64,000 bases of DNA, from contig NZ_JAXOJT010000001.1 in NCBI RefSeq assembly GCF_036663835.1, positions 124,001 to 188,000 of the forward strand, in the 5' to 3' direction. The notes under the pieces are model-generated. The model saw nothing but the letters and a program-made list of their open reading frames with translations. It was not told the origin of the DNA and did no database searches. Every line of letters starts with the position of its first letter. The first letter of the stretch is position 1. The position numbers and the translations under genes were made by a program. This DNA comes from Sphingomonas sp. LT1P40. Lineage in GTDB: Bacteria > Pseudomonadota > Alphaproteobacteria > Sphingomonadales > Sphingomonadaceae. Shown here piece by piece: positions 15,948-24,170 of the stretch.

Positions 15948-17807
15948 ATGGGGGATGCTCGCAAAGACCGCGGCCTGATCGCGCTCATCATCGGCTTTGC
16001 CATCGTGGCCACGGCGGTGATCGGCGTGCTGTTGATGTTCAATGCACATCAAAAGGCACAGGCGCGCGTGCTGCACACGCTGACCGTGCAGGAGAGCCTT
16101 AGCCGGACGCTGTCGCACCTGCAGGATGCCGAGACGGGGACGCGCGGTTACTACATCACGCGCGATCTCGATTACCTTCGGCCATATATCGATGGCCGAC
16201 GGGGTCTGGCGGCGGATTTGCGTTCGCTCCCCGGTCAGGTTGCGGACAATCCGTCGCAGGTGAAGCGCGCCGACGCCTTGGCGCAATGCGTGCGCGATCG
16301 CGTGCGGACGCTGGAGATCGGAGTCGCCGATGCCCGGCAAGGCCGTTTCGAGCGCTCGCAGCAGGTGGTTCGGTCCGGCGTCGGCAAGCGCCAGATGGAC
16401 CAGTGCCGCGCCCTGATCGGCGAGATGAAGGCGGAGGAGCAGCGCCTGCTCGCCGAACGCAACAGCAATTTGCAGGATTGGGCCAATCGGCTGACCTTAT
16501 GGCTGGTATTCGGCGGGATCGCGATCTTCGCACTTGCATGGTACGCCACACGCGATGCACGCCGCCGCGCGCGCGCTGCGATCAGGGCGGGTGACGCGCT
16601 GATCGTCGCCAACCAGCAATTGACCGAGGAAGCGGAAAGCCGCGTCGCCGCCGAGGCACAGGTGCGTCAGCTGCAAAAGATGGAGTCGATCGGCCAGCTG
16701 ACCGGCGGCGTCGCGCATGATTTCAACAACATGCTGGCGATCGTCATTGGCAGCCTGGATATGGCGCGCCGCCGTTTGCGCAGCGATCCCGACAAGGCGA
16801 GCGAGAGCCTGAACAATGCGATGGAGGGGGCGGAACGCGCGGCACAACTGACCGCGCGGCTGCTCGCTTTCTCGCGCCAGCAGCCGCTCGCGCCCAAGGC
16901 GGTCGATGCCAACAAACTGGTCGGCGGGATGTCGGAGATGCTTCGCCGCACGATCGGTGAGGATGTGCGGATCGAAACCGTATTGGCCGGCGGCCTGTGG
17001 CCCGCGTTCATCGACGGCGCGCAGCTTGAGAACGCCGTGCTCAACCTGTGCGTCAACGGGCGCGACGCGATGCCCGATGGCGGGCGGCTGACGATCGAAA
17101 CCAACTGTGCGCACCTCGACGACGCCTATGCCGCCGCGCATGCCGAGGTTGTCGCCGGGCAATATGTCATGGTGTCGGTCACCGACACCGGCACCGGCAT
17201 GCCACCCGAGGTGGTCGAGCGCGCGTTCGACCCATTCTATACGACCAAGGGTGTCGGCAAGGGCACCGGGCTTGGCCTCAGTCAGGTGTTCGGCTTCGTC
17301 AAACAGTCCGGCGGCCATGTGAAAATCTATTCCGAACCGGGCGTCGGTACCACGGTGAAGCTGTATCTGCCGCGCCATTTCGGCGAGGCGGAAACCACCG
17401 GCACAAACGATGGCGACACCGCAGAACTCCCGCGCGCGCAGGGCGACGAGATCATATTGGTGGTCGAGGACGAGGATCGCGTGCGGCACATGTCGGTCGA
17501 TGCGCTGCGCGAACTGGGCTATGTCGTGGTACAGGCGGCGGACGCTAACCAGGCGCTGACCGTGCTGGAAATCCAGCCGCGTATCGACCTGTTGTTCACC
17601 GATATCGTCATGCCCGACATGAACGGGCGGCTGTTGTCGGACCGTGCGCGGGTCATGCGCCCGGACCTGAAAGTGCTCTACACCACCGGCTATACCCGCA
17701 ACGCGATCGTCCATAACGGGATGCTCGACCACGACGTCGCGTTCTTGGCCAAGCCCTTTACCGTGCAGCAGCTGGCGGTGAAGGTGCGGGAAGTGCTGGA
17801 TAGCTAG
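15948..17807 (+). CDS. Hybrid CHASE3 sensor histidine kinase with receiver domain
   Basis: A 619-residue membrane kinase. A membrane helix (about 10-32) is followed by a CHASE3 sensor domain (about 40-175, with LSHLQDAETGTRGYYITRD) and a second helix (about 183-200). The HisKA domain has His257 in GGVAHDFNNMLA; the ATPase domain has LNLCVNGRDAMPDGG, VTDTGTGMPPEV and GKGTGLGLSQVFGF. A C-terminal receiver has LVVEDEDRVR and phospho-acceptor Asp552 in LLFTDIVMPDMNG. No separate response regulator is adjacent, so output probably goes through a phosphotransfer partner elsewhere. The start has no clear Shine-Dalgarno and lies only 18 bases after the atp terminator. Confidence 0.94.
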   Translation: MGDARKDRGLIALIIGFAIVATAVIGVLLMFNAHQKAQARVLHTLTVQESLSRTLSHLQDAETGTRGYYITRDLDYLRPYIDGRRGLAADLRSLPGQVADNPSQVKRADALAQCVRDRVRTLEIGVADARQGRFERSQQVVRSGVGKRQMDQCRALIGEMKAEEQRLLAERNSNLQDWANRLTLWLVFGGIAIFALAWYATRDARRRARAAIRAGDALIVANQQLTEEAESRVAAEAQVRQLQKMESIGQLTGGVAHDFNNMLAIVIGSLDMARRRLRSDPDKASESLNNAMEGAERAAQLTARLLAFSRQQPLAPKAVDANKLVGGMSEMLRRTIGEDVRIETVLAGGLWPAFIDGAQLENAVLNLCVNGRDAMPDGGRLTIETNCAHLDDAYAAAHAEVVAGQYVMVSVTDTGTGMPPEVVERAFDPFYTTKGVGKGTGLGLSQVFGFVKQSGGHVKIYSEPGVGTTVKLYLPRHFGEAETTGTNDGDTAELPRAQGDEIILVVEDEDRVRHMSVDALRELGYVVVQAADANQALTVLEIQPRIDLLFTDIVMPDMNGRLLSDRARVMRPDLKVLYTTGYTRNAIVHNGMLDHDVAFLAKPFTVQQLAVKVREVLDS

Positions 17808-17840
17808 AGCATGATAACGACTTCAGCTTGAACCAACCTC

Positions 17841-17921
17841 CGTCACCCCGGGCTTGACCCGGGGTCCCGCTAATGGCGAGCGCTCGAAGAAGCGGGACCC
17901 CGGGTCAAGCCCGGGGTGACG
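17841..17921. repeat. Perfect 31-base-arm palindromic repeat
   Basis: Arms 17841-17871 (CGTCACCCCGGGCTTGACCC...) and 17891-17921 (...GGGTCAAGCCCGGGGTGACG) are perfect inverted copies around a 19-base loop. It is the same family as 8461-8537. It lies between the convergent hybrid kinase and methyltransferase genes. The perfect match between the arms suggests a recent copy or strong selection on the hairpin. Confidence 0.93.
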
Positions 17922-17972
17922 ATAAATCAGCATGATGTCGTCACGCTACAAAGGCGGGCGAGCTAGTCGCCC

Positions 17973-18725
17973 TCAATTCGTCGGACGCGGCTTCACGAAC
18001 TTAAACACGAACTGGTCGCTCTTGCCGCGGATCGAGGGGTCGAACACGCTGGCGGTGCGCGGGTCAGACGGGTTGCGCAGGATCTCCAGCTTTCCGGCGA
18101 AACGGAAACCGGCCGCCTGAATGGCCTTGCGCGCCACTTCCGGATCGATGCGGTGGATCGCGTTCGGCGCCTTGTTCTCCGGATCGGCATTGGCGACATG
18201 GTCGATCACCAGCAGCACGCCGCCGGGTTTCAGCGAATTGTACAGCTTGCGCGTTACCGACTCCGCCGTGCCCTTTGGAAAGGGCGCGAGGAACAGGTCG
18301 TGATAATTCTGGACCGTCACGATCACGTCGAGCTGTTCGGGGAAGCTGAACGCCGGGAAGCTGCCGTTGACCGCGACCGCGTTGGACAGCCCTGCCACCG
18401 CAGCCGTCTGTTCCTCGCCATAGGCGGCGCGGAACGTGATGAACTCGGCGGGCTGATAGGCATAGACCTTGCCCTTTGGCCCCACGAGCGGGGAGAGGAT
18501 GCGCGTCCAATACCCGCCGCCCATCACGAAATCGCCGACCTTGTGCCCCGGCTTGACCCCGGCAAAGGCGAGGATTTCGGCGGGCTTGCGCACCGCGTCG
18601 CGTTCGCGCTGATCGGCGGGGCGCGAGCTGTCGGCCAGCGCAGCGGTGATTGCGGGCGTGACCTTCTGTGCGGCGAGCGGCGCGGCGGTGGCCAACAGGA
18701 TGGTGGCGGCCAAGGCAAATTTCAT
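17973..18725 (-). CDS. Exported class I SAM-dependent methyltransferase-like protein
   Basis: A 250-residue protein with a signal peptide (MKFALAATILLATAAPLAAQ, about 1-20) followed by a methyltransferase-like fold: GHKVGDFVMGGGYWTRILSP resembles the SAM-binding glycine-rich motif I, and LKPGGVLLVIDH resembles motif IV/V. Export of a SAM-dependent enzyme is odd because SAM is cytoplasmic, but this predicted family (COG4798) is regularly found with signal peptides in alphaproteobacteria. The start at 18725 has a GGGGAGGAAG ribosome-binding site; an upstream extension to 18779 is rejected. Substrate unknown. Confidence 0.85.
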   Translation of the reverse strand: MKFALAATILLATAAPLAAQKVTPAITAALADSSRPADQRERDAVRKPAEILAFAGVKPGHKVGDFVMGGGYWTRILSPLVGPKGKVYAYQPAEFITFRAAYGEEQTAAVAGLSNAVAVNGSFPAFSFPEQLDVIVTVQNYHDLFLAPFPKGTAESVTRKLYNSLKPGGVLLVIDHVANADPENKAPNAIHRIDPEVARKAIQAAGFRFAGKLEILRNPSDPRTASVFDPSIRGKSDQFVFKFVKPRPTN

Positions 18726-18808
18726 GATCTTCCTCCCCAGAAACGCGTAAAAGCTATGGTTAGCACCGATCAGCAGCAATCTTCTTTCGACGAACGCCCG
18801 ACCGGACC

Positions 18809-20128
18809 CTATTTCTTCAGCAGATCGAGCACCGCGACCGTCATCGCCTGAGTCCCCAGCGTCACCGAAGACTTCGGATCGATCCGGAAGAACGGCGAAT
18901 GGTGACCGGGGACCGGCTTGCCGCCCGCCTTCTCGGCGTCGATATCCGCCTGTGGCGTGCCGCCGACGCCGAAATAAGCGCCCGGCACCTTTAGCTCGGG
19001 CTGAATGAAATAGGCGAAATCCTCCGCGCCCATGCTCTCGCGGGGTTCGACGAGGATGATGTCGTTGCCGAACGCGCTGGTGAAGGCACCGCGTACCCGC
19101 GCGGTCAGTGCGGGATCGTTGAGCGTCACCGGAGTCGATTCAAACCCGACTTTGACCGTGGGTAGCTTGTCCTCGGGCAAACCATTCATGCGGCCGACAT
19201 TGGCGGCGATGCGCTTGATCCCGTCGAGCAGCTTCTTACGCGTGGCCTCGTCATCCGACCGCACGGTCAGCTGCAATTCGGCCTTGTCGGAAATGATGTT
19301 GTGCTTGAACCCCGAATGGAACGACCCGACCGTCACCACGCCGGGGCGCAGCGGCGCGATCTCGCGGCTCACCAAAGTTTGCAGCGCCATCACGATTTCC
19401 GCGCCCATCACGATCGGGTCCTTGCCCATGTGCGGTGACGCGCCATGGGTGCCGACGCCGTGGATGGTGATATCGACGCTGTCCGATGACGACGAACTGA
19501 TCCCGGGTTCGAGCAGAAGCTTGCCCGTCGGGGTGCCGGCCGACACATGGAAAGCGACGGCGAAGTCGGGCTTGGGAAAGCGCGTGTAGAGGCCGTCGGC
19601 CAGCATCCGCCGCGCCCCGTCGATCCGCTCCTCGCCCGGCTGAACGACGAACACGATCGTGCCCTTCCACCGGTCCTTCATCTTCGCCAGCTGGCGCGCG
19701 GTGCCGATCATCGACGTGATATGCACGTCATGCCCGCACGCATGCATCACCGGTTTGGTCACCCCGTCAATATCGACCTGGGTGACGGCGGAGGGATAGG
19801 CGACGCCGCTATCCTCTTTCAGCGGCAGCCCGTCCATGTCGGCGCGGACCAGCAGCACCGGGCCGTCGCCATTCTTCATCACCCCGACCACGCCGGTCCC
19901 GCCGACCTTTTCGGTCACCACGATCCCGCCGACCGCGCGCAACTCCTTCGCCATGATCGCGGCGGTGCGGACCTCTTTGAACGACAATTCGGGGTTTTTG
20001 TGAAAATCGATGAACAGCTTTTCCAGATGCGCGGCATAATCCGCCTCGATCGCCGGTGCGAAGTCCGGTCCCGCCAACGCGGGCGCGGCGAGCAGCGATG
20101 TGGCGAGCAGAACGGTGAGCAGGCGCAT
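18809..20128 (-). CDS. Exported M20-family amidohydrolase/metallopeptidase
   Basis: A 439-residue protein with a signal peptide (1-19, ending ALA). It is an M20D amidohydrolase of the HipO/IAA-amino-acid hydrolase type, which removes acyl groups from amino acids or cleaves related amides. Metal-binding motifs are MHACGHDVH (Cys and His), VVQPGEER (Glu) and the C-terminal GHHSPFF. A dimerisation domain lies in the middle (about 215-330, with GVGTHGASPHMGKDP). Location should be periplasmic. The next gene on the strand, the methyltransferase-like one, starts 83 bases downstream. Confidence 0.93.
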   Translation of the reverse strand: MRLLTVLLATSLLAAPALAGPDFAPAIEADYAAHLEKLFIDFHKNPELSFKEVRTAAIMAKELRAVGGIVVTEKVGGTGVVGVMKNGDGPVLLVRADMDGLPLKEDSGVAYPSAVTQVDIDGVTKPVMHACGHDVHITSMIGTARQLAKMKDRWKGTIVFVVQPGEERIDGARRMLADGLYTRFPKPDFAVAFHVSAGTPTGKLLLEPGISSSSSDSVDITIHGVGTHGASPHMGKDPIVMGAEIVMALQTLVSREIAPLRPGVVTVGSFHSGFKHNIISDKAELQLTVRSDDEATRKKLLDGIKRIAANVGRMNGLPEDKLPTVKVGFESTPVTLNDPALTARVRGAFTSAFGNDIILVEPRESMGAEDFAYFIQPELKVPGAYFGVGGTPQADIDAEKAGGKPVPGHHSPFFRIDPKSSVTLGTQAMTVAVLDLLKK

Positions 20129-20189
20129 TGTGACGGTCCCCTAAGTTACCGACAGGCTATCAGATGGATGGAGCGACGCAATCCGCGCA

Positions 20190-21401
20190 TCATGCCGATA
20201 CCGCCGCCGGGGTTGCGCCACCGCCATAAGTGAGCCGTCGCCACAGCCATTCCATCGGCCCCTGCGCGAAATGCCGCAACCACAGGATCGACCACAGCAT
20301 CTGAAGCACGAAACAGGCGAGCGAAATCGCCAGCACGGTGAACGGTCCGACATGCCCGGCCAGCCCGAACCCGATCCCGAAATAAATGGCGATCCCCAGC
20401 AACGTCTGGGTCAGATAATTGGTGAGCGCCATGCGACCCGCAGGGGCAAGCAGACCCAGCACCGGTTTTGCGACGGGCCACGCCAAAATGAACAGGGCCG
20501 CATAAGCGAGCGCCAGCGGGATCGTGCCGAGCAGCGAGCCGATGCCGGTCTGATTCAGCCCCGGCGACACCGCATAGAGATAGCTCATCGGCAACCCGAC
20601 CACCGCCCCGACGATCGCCGTGCCGACCAGCAATCGCCGGTTATTAAGTAACGTCCCCGCGATCAGGTGGCGGCCAGCCCACATCCCCAGCAGCATCATG
20701 CCCAGTACCTTTGGCAAGCGCCAGCTGTCGAACAGCCCCCAGATGCGGAATATCCAGCCGCTGGATTTCCACTCAAGAAAACTGGCCCAGTCGGGCCGCT
20801 GAAGCCACGCGACCAGATCCAGTTTCGGGTCGAGAAACTGCGGCGTCAGATAGCTTGCCAGCCCGAACAGCACGTTCCACGGTGCCCAGCCTAACGCCTG
20901 AAACGCGGGCGCGGCGACCACCGGCAAGAGCATCAGGCCGAACGCGGTGGCGAGCAGCGCCCGGTTCGACACCGTGCGGAAGAACGGCAGCAGCAGACCC
21001 AGCAACGCGTAGAGCATCAGGATATCGCCATCCCAGATGCACACCAGATGGATCACCCCAAACCCCAGCAGCACCAGCAGCCGCCGCCGGAACAGCCGGA
21101 TGCCATCGACGCCGCGCCGCTCCACCCGGTCCAGCTGAAGCGCAAACCCAAGCCCGAACAGCATCGAGAAGATCGTGTAGAATTTCCCGTCGACCAGCAG
21201 CTTGTGCCAGAACCACAATCTCTCGGTCGCCGCCTGCCCGAACTGCGCGATCGACCGGCCCGGCGGCATGAAATCCCAGCCCGAGAAATACAGCGCATTG
21301 GCGAACAGGATGCCCATCAGGCAAAAACCACGCAGCGCGTCCAGCACCACGATTCGCTCCGCCGCGCTCGCCCCGCGCGCGCCATCCGCCACCGTCCCCA
21401 T
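20190..21401 (-). CDS. DUF418 domain-containing membrane protein
   Basis: A 403-residue polytopic membrane protein with about ten helices. It begins with RIVVLDALRGFCLMGILFANAL, the typical start of the DUF418/HgmB-like acyltransferase-related family, and ends with the DUF418 region (GRMALTNYLTQTLLGIAIYFGIGFGL and GPMEWLWRRLTYG). Function is unproven; relatives are thought to act on envelope or small-molecule acylation. It is divergent from uvrC with a 93-base gap. Confidence 0.92.
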   Translation of the reverse strand: MGTVADGARGASAAERIVVLDALRGFCLMGILFANALYFSGWDFMPPGRSIAQFGQAATERLWFWHKLLVDGKFYTIFSMLFGLGFALQLDRVERRGVDGIRLFRRRLLVLLGFGVIHLVCIWDGDILMLYALLGLLLPFFRTVSNRALLATAFGLMLLPVVAAPAFQALGWAPWNVLFGLASYLTPQFLDPKLDLVAWLQRPDWASFLEWKSSGWIFRIWGLFDSWRLPKVLGMMLLGMWAGRHLIAGTLLNNRRLLVGTAIVGAVVGLPMSYLYAVSPGLNQTGIGSLLGTIPLALAYAALFILAWPVAKPVLGLLAPAGRMALTNYLTQTLLGIAIYFGIGFGLAGHVGPFTVLAISLACFVLQMLWSILWLRHFAQGPMEWLWRRLTYGGGATPAAVSA

Positions 21402-21494
21402 ATCGCTATCTCCCCCCGGAAAGGATCAGGCTCAATCCGGCGCGGCAAATTGTCAATCATGATAGCAAGATGCGCATACTGACCCTAGATCAAC

Positions 21495-23417
21495 ATGACG
21501 ATGTCCGACCCGAAATCCCCGAACCGCTTCAACGAAGACTCCGCCACCTTCGCCGTGCGCGGGTCGGAGACGCCCGATCTCGACGCGGGCGTGGCGGCGA
21601 TCCGCAATGTGCTGAAGACCTTGCCGGCGCGCCCCGGCGTCTATCGTATGCAGGATGCGCGCGGCGACGTGCTCTATGTCGGCAAGGCCCGCGCGCTGAA
21701 GAACCGCGTCGCCAACTATACCCAGCCCGCCAAACTCTCGAACCGCCTGCGCCGGATGATCGCGCAGACCCGGTCGATGACGATCGTGACGACCAATAAC
21801 GAGGCCGAGGCGCTGTTGCTGGAGGCGCAGCTGATCAAGCGCTTTCGCCCCGCCTACAACGTCCTGCTGCGCGACGATAAGTCGTTCCCCTACATCCTCC
21901 TGCGCGGCGATCACGCCTTCCCCCGCGTCCAGCTTCATCGCGGCGCGCGCCGGTTCAAGGGCGATTATTTCGGCCCGTTCGCCGGGGCGGGGCAGGTCCG
22001 CAAGACGCTGAACGCGCTGCAAAAGCTGTTCCTGCTGCGCTCCTGCACCGACGGTTTCTTCAACACCCGCGACCGGCCGTGCCTGCTCTACCAGATCCGC
22101 CGCTGCTCCGCCCCCTGCGTCGATCGCATCGACAAGGATGGCTATGCCGAACTGACCGCCGACGCCCGCGCATTCCTCTCGGGCAAATCGACTCAGGTTC
22201 AGGCCAAGCTGGGCGAGGCGATGACCGCCGCTGCGGAGGCGATGGACTTCGAACAAGCCGCCGTCCTGCGCGACCGGCTGAAGGCGCTGACCTTCATTCA
22301 GGGGTCACAGGCGATCAATGCCGAGGGTGTGGGCGACGCCGATATCTTTGCACTCGCCGCGAAACAGGGCAGCATCGGCATCCAGGCCTTCTTCATCCGC
22401 GGCGGTCAGAATTGGGGCCACCGCGCCTTCTTCCCCGCGCACACCAACGAAGTGCCGGAGGATGAGGTGCTGACCCAGTTCCTCATGCAATTCTATGAGG
22501 AAGTGCCCCCGCCGAAGCTGGTGCTGCTCGACCGCGACCTGCCCGACGGCGAGGTGCTGGCGGAGGCGCTGGCCGAGCGCGCCGGGTTCAAGGTCGCGCT
22601 GTCCCAGCCGCAACGCGGCGCGCGCCGCAAGCTGATGGAACAGGCGCAGCGCAACGCGACCGAGGCGCTCGACCGGCGGCTGGCGGAATCGACCACGCAG
22701 GCAAAGATCCTGCGCGAAGTCGCCGACCTGTTTGGCCTCGCCGAAGCGCCCAACCGGATCGAGGTCTACGACAACAGCCATATTCAGGGCACCAACGCCG
22801 TCGGCGCGATGGTCGTCGCCGGGCCGGAGGGGTTCCGCAAGGGCGAGTATCGCAAGTTCAACATCAAGAGCGCCGCCACCGACGACGATTTCGCGATGAT
22901 GCGCGAAGTGTTTGGCCGCCGTTTTGCCCGCGCGCAATCCGAAGACCCCGACAGGGATCTGGGCAACTGGCCCGACCTCGTCCTGATCGACGGCGGCAAA
23001 GGCCAGCTGAATTCCGCGCGCGGCGTGCTGGAGGAATTGGGGATCGAGGACGTCTGCCTGGTCGGCGTGGCCAAGGGCCCGCATCACGGCCGCGACGGGC
23101 GCGAAGTCTTCCACTTGCTCGACGGCCGCGAATTCCAGCTCCCTGTCAACTCGCCCGCACTCTTCTACCTCCAGCGCCTGCGCGACGAAGTTCACCGCTT
23201 CGTCATCGGCGCGCACCGCGACAAGCGCACGAAAGCTATCGGCGCATCCCCGCTGGACGAAGTCCCCGGCATCGGCCCGGCGCGGAAGAAAGCACTGCTG
23301 ATGCATTTCGGCACGGCGAAAGCGGTGCGCGGCGCCAGCCTGGAGGATTTGCGCAAGGCACCGGGCGTTTCGGCAGCGGTGGCGCAGCAGCTTTACGACT
23401 ATTTTCATATGGGATGA
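21495..23417 (+). CDS. uvrC: Excinuclease ABC subunit C
   Basis: A 640-residue nucleotide-excision-repair endonuclease that makes both incisions around a lesion with UvrB. Domains in order: GIY-YIG nuclease (about 43-125, PGVYRMQDARGDVLYVGKA), Cys-rich segment (CLLYQIRRCSAPC), UvrB-binding UVR motif (about 235-265, MDFEQAAVLRDRLKAL), RNase H-like nuclease (about 410-560, IEVYDNSHIQGTNAVGAMV) and a helix-hairpin-helix tail (DEVPGIGPARKKALLMHFG). Length is normal. It ends 18 bases before the stop of the convergent AT-richer gene. Confidence 0.98.
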   Translation: MTMSDPKSPNRFNEDSATFAVRGSETPDLDAGVAAIRNVLKTLPARPGVYRMQDARGDVLYVGKARALKNRVANYTQPAKLSNRLRRMIAQTRSMTIVTTNNEAEALLLEAQLIKRFRPAYNVLLRDDKSFPYILLRGDHAFPRVQLHRGARRFKGDYFGPFAGAGQVRKTLNALQKLFLLRSCTDGFFNTRDRPCLLYQIRRCSAPCVDRIDKDGYAELTADARAFLSGKSTQVQAKLGEAMTAAAEAMDFEQAAVLRDRLKALTFIQGSQAINAEGVGDADIFALAAKQGSIGIQAFFIRGGQNWGHRAFFPAHTNEVPEDEVLTQFLMQFYEEVPPPKLVLLDRDLPDGEVLAEALAERAGFKVALSQPQRGARRKLMEQAQRNATEALDRRLAESTTQAKILREVADLFGLAEAPNRIEVYDNSHIQGTNAVGAMVVAGPEGFRKGEYRKFNIKSAATDDDFAMMREVFGRRFARAQSEDPDRDLGNWPDLVLIDGGKGQLNSARGVLEELGIEDVCLVGVAKGPHHGRDGREVFHLLDGREFQLPVNSPALFYLQRLRDEVHRFVIGAHRDKRTKAIGASPLDEVPGIGPARKKALLMHFGTAKAVRGASLEDLRKAPGVSAAVAQQLYDYFHMG

Positions 23418-23435
23418 AAATAATAAAGTACTTTT

Positions 23436-23996
23436 TTACTTGCGCCCTGCACACGCAATTACTTTGACCTTGATCCATCCACCTGATCCGGGTGGCTTAC
23501 TAACCATGCGCGGTTGACCAGTTTCTAAAACTTTAAGGCATGCTTTGCCATCGGTTAGACCAATTTGATTCTCATCGACCTTGCCGGGTGCCGAGTAGAG
23601 TTTAGCACCATCCGCATCTGCGACTTTGAGTTGATCGTCGACCTTGAGCTCGCCATATTGTCGACCGCCCCTTATGACCCAAAGGCGGCCGTCAGGCGGG
23701 GCGAGCTGGCCCGATTTGGTGACTTGATAATAAGTCCATCCCTCCTCGCTTTGGGACGTTTCTTCCTCCTTATTAATGACTTGGTTTGTATCAACCACGA
23801 TCTTAGCGAGATAGATCGCCCCTAGAAATGCGATAACGAATACGATGGCGCGTATTCGAGGGGGAGCGTCTCGGAGAAAAAAGTAGAGCAAGACCGCGCC
23901 AATCAGCCAGATGACAGCGATTAGTCCGTTGGTGTTGCCTGAAAGCCGGGAGATAATTTCCGGCAAGTTATCGATTAATTTTTCAATCCATTTCAT
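23436..23996 (-). CDS. Hypothetical two-helix membrane protein, AT-richer than surroundings
   Basis: A 186-residue protein with two membrane helices (about 24-42 and 48-66), then a soluble part with a Glu/Ser-rich linker (NKEEETSQSEEGW) and a beta-rich C-terminal region (GELKVDDQLKVADADGAKLYSAPGK) that resembles an SH3-like fold, though I cannot assign it. No family is recognised. GC is strikingly low for this genome (24/60 at 23521-23580 and 25/60 at 23761-23820), suggesting recent acquisition. No mobile element lies beside it. Confidence 0.75.
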   Translation of the reverse strand: MKWIEKLIDNLPEIISRLSGNTNGLIAVIWLIGAVLLYFFLRDAPPRIRAIVFVIAFLGAIYLAKIVVDTNQVINKEEETSQSEEGWTYYQVTKSGQLAPPDGRLWVIRGGRQYGELKVDDQLKVADADGAKLYSAPGKVDENQIGLTDGKACLKVLETGQPRMVSKPPGSGGWIKVKVIACAGRK

Positions 23997-24170
23997 GCTG
24001 ATGCCCCCCCCGGGAAAATTTATCGTGTGTGATCGTTACGATAAACGCAATAGGCTCGTTTTCTGCGAATATTGCGAGGTCAACTGCCCAAGTGAGTTTT
24101 ACACGCACGCTAACAGCACTTGCTCACGGCGCGGCAGCCGCTACTTTCGCAACAAACACCGGGGGTTATC

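Noticed and set aside
23997..24170. Plus-strand frame with Cys-rich sequence (CEYCEVNCPSEF) before the DUF3857 gene
   Set aside because: It is short, lies in an AT-rich leader and runs into the DUF3857 gene in another frame; the Cys spacing fits no zinc-finger family that I know.
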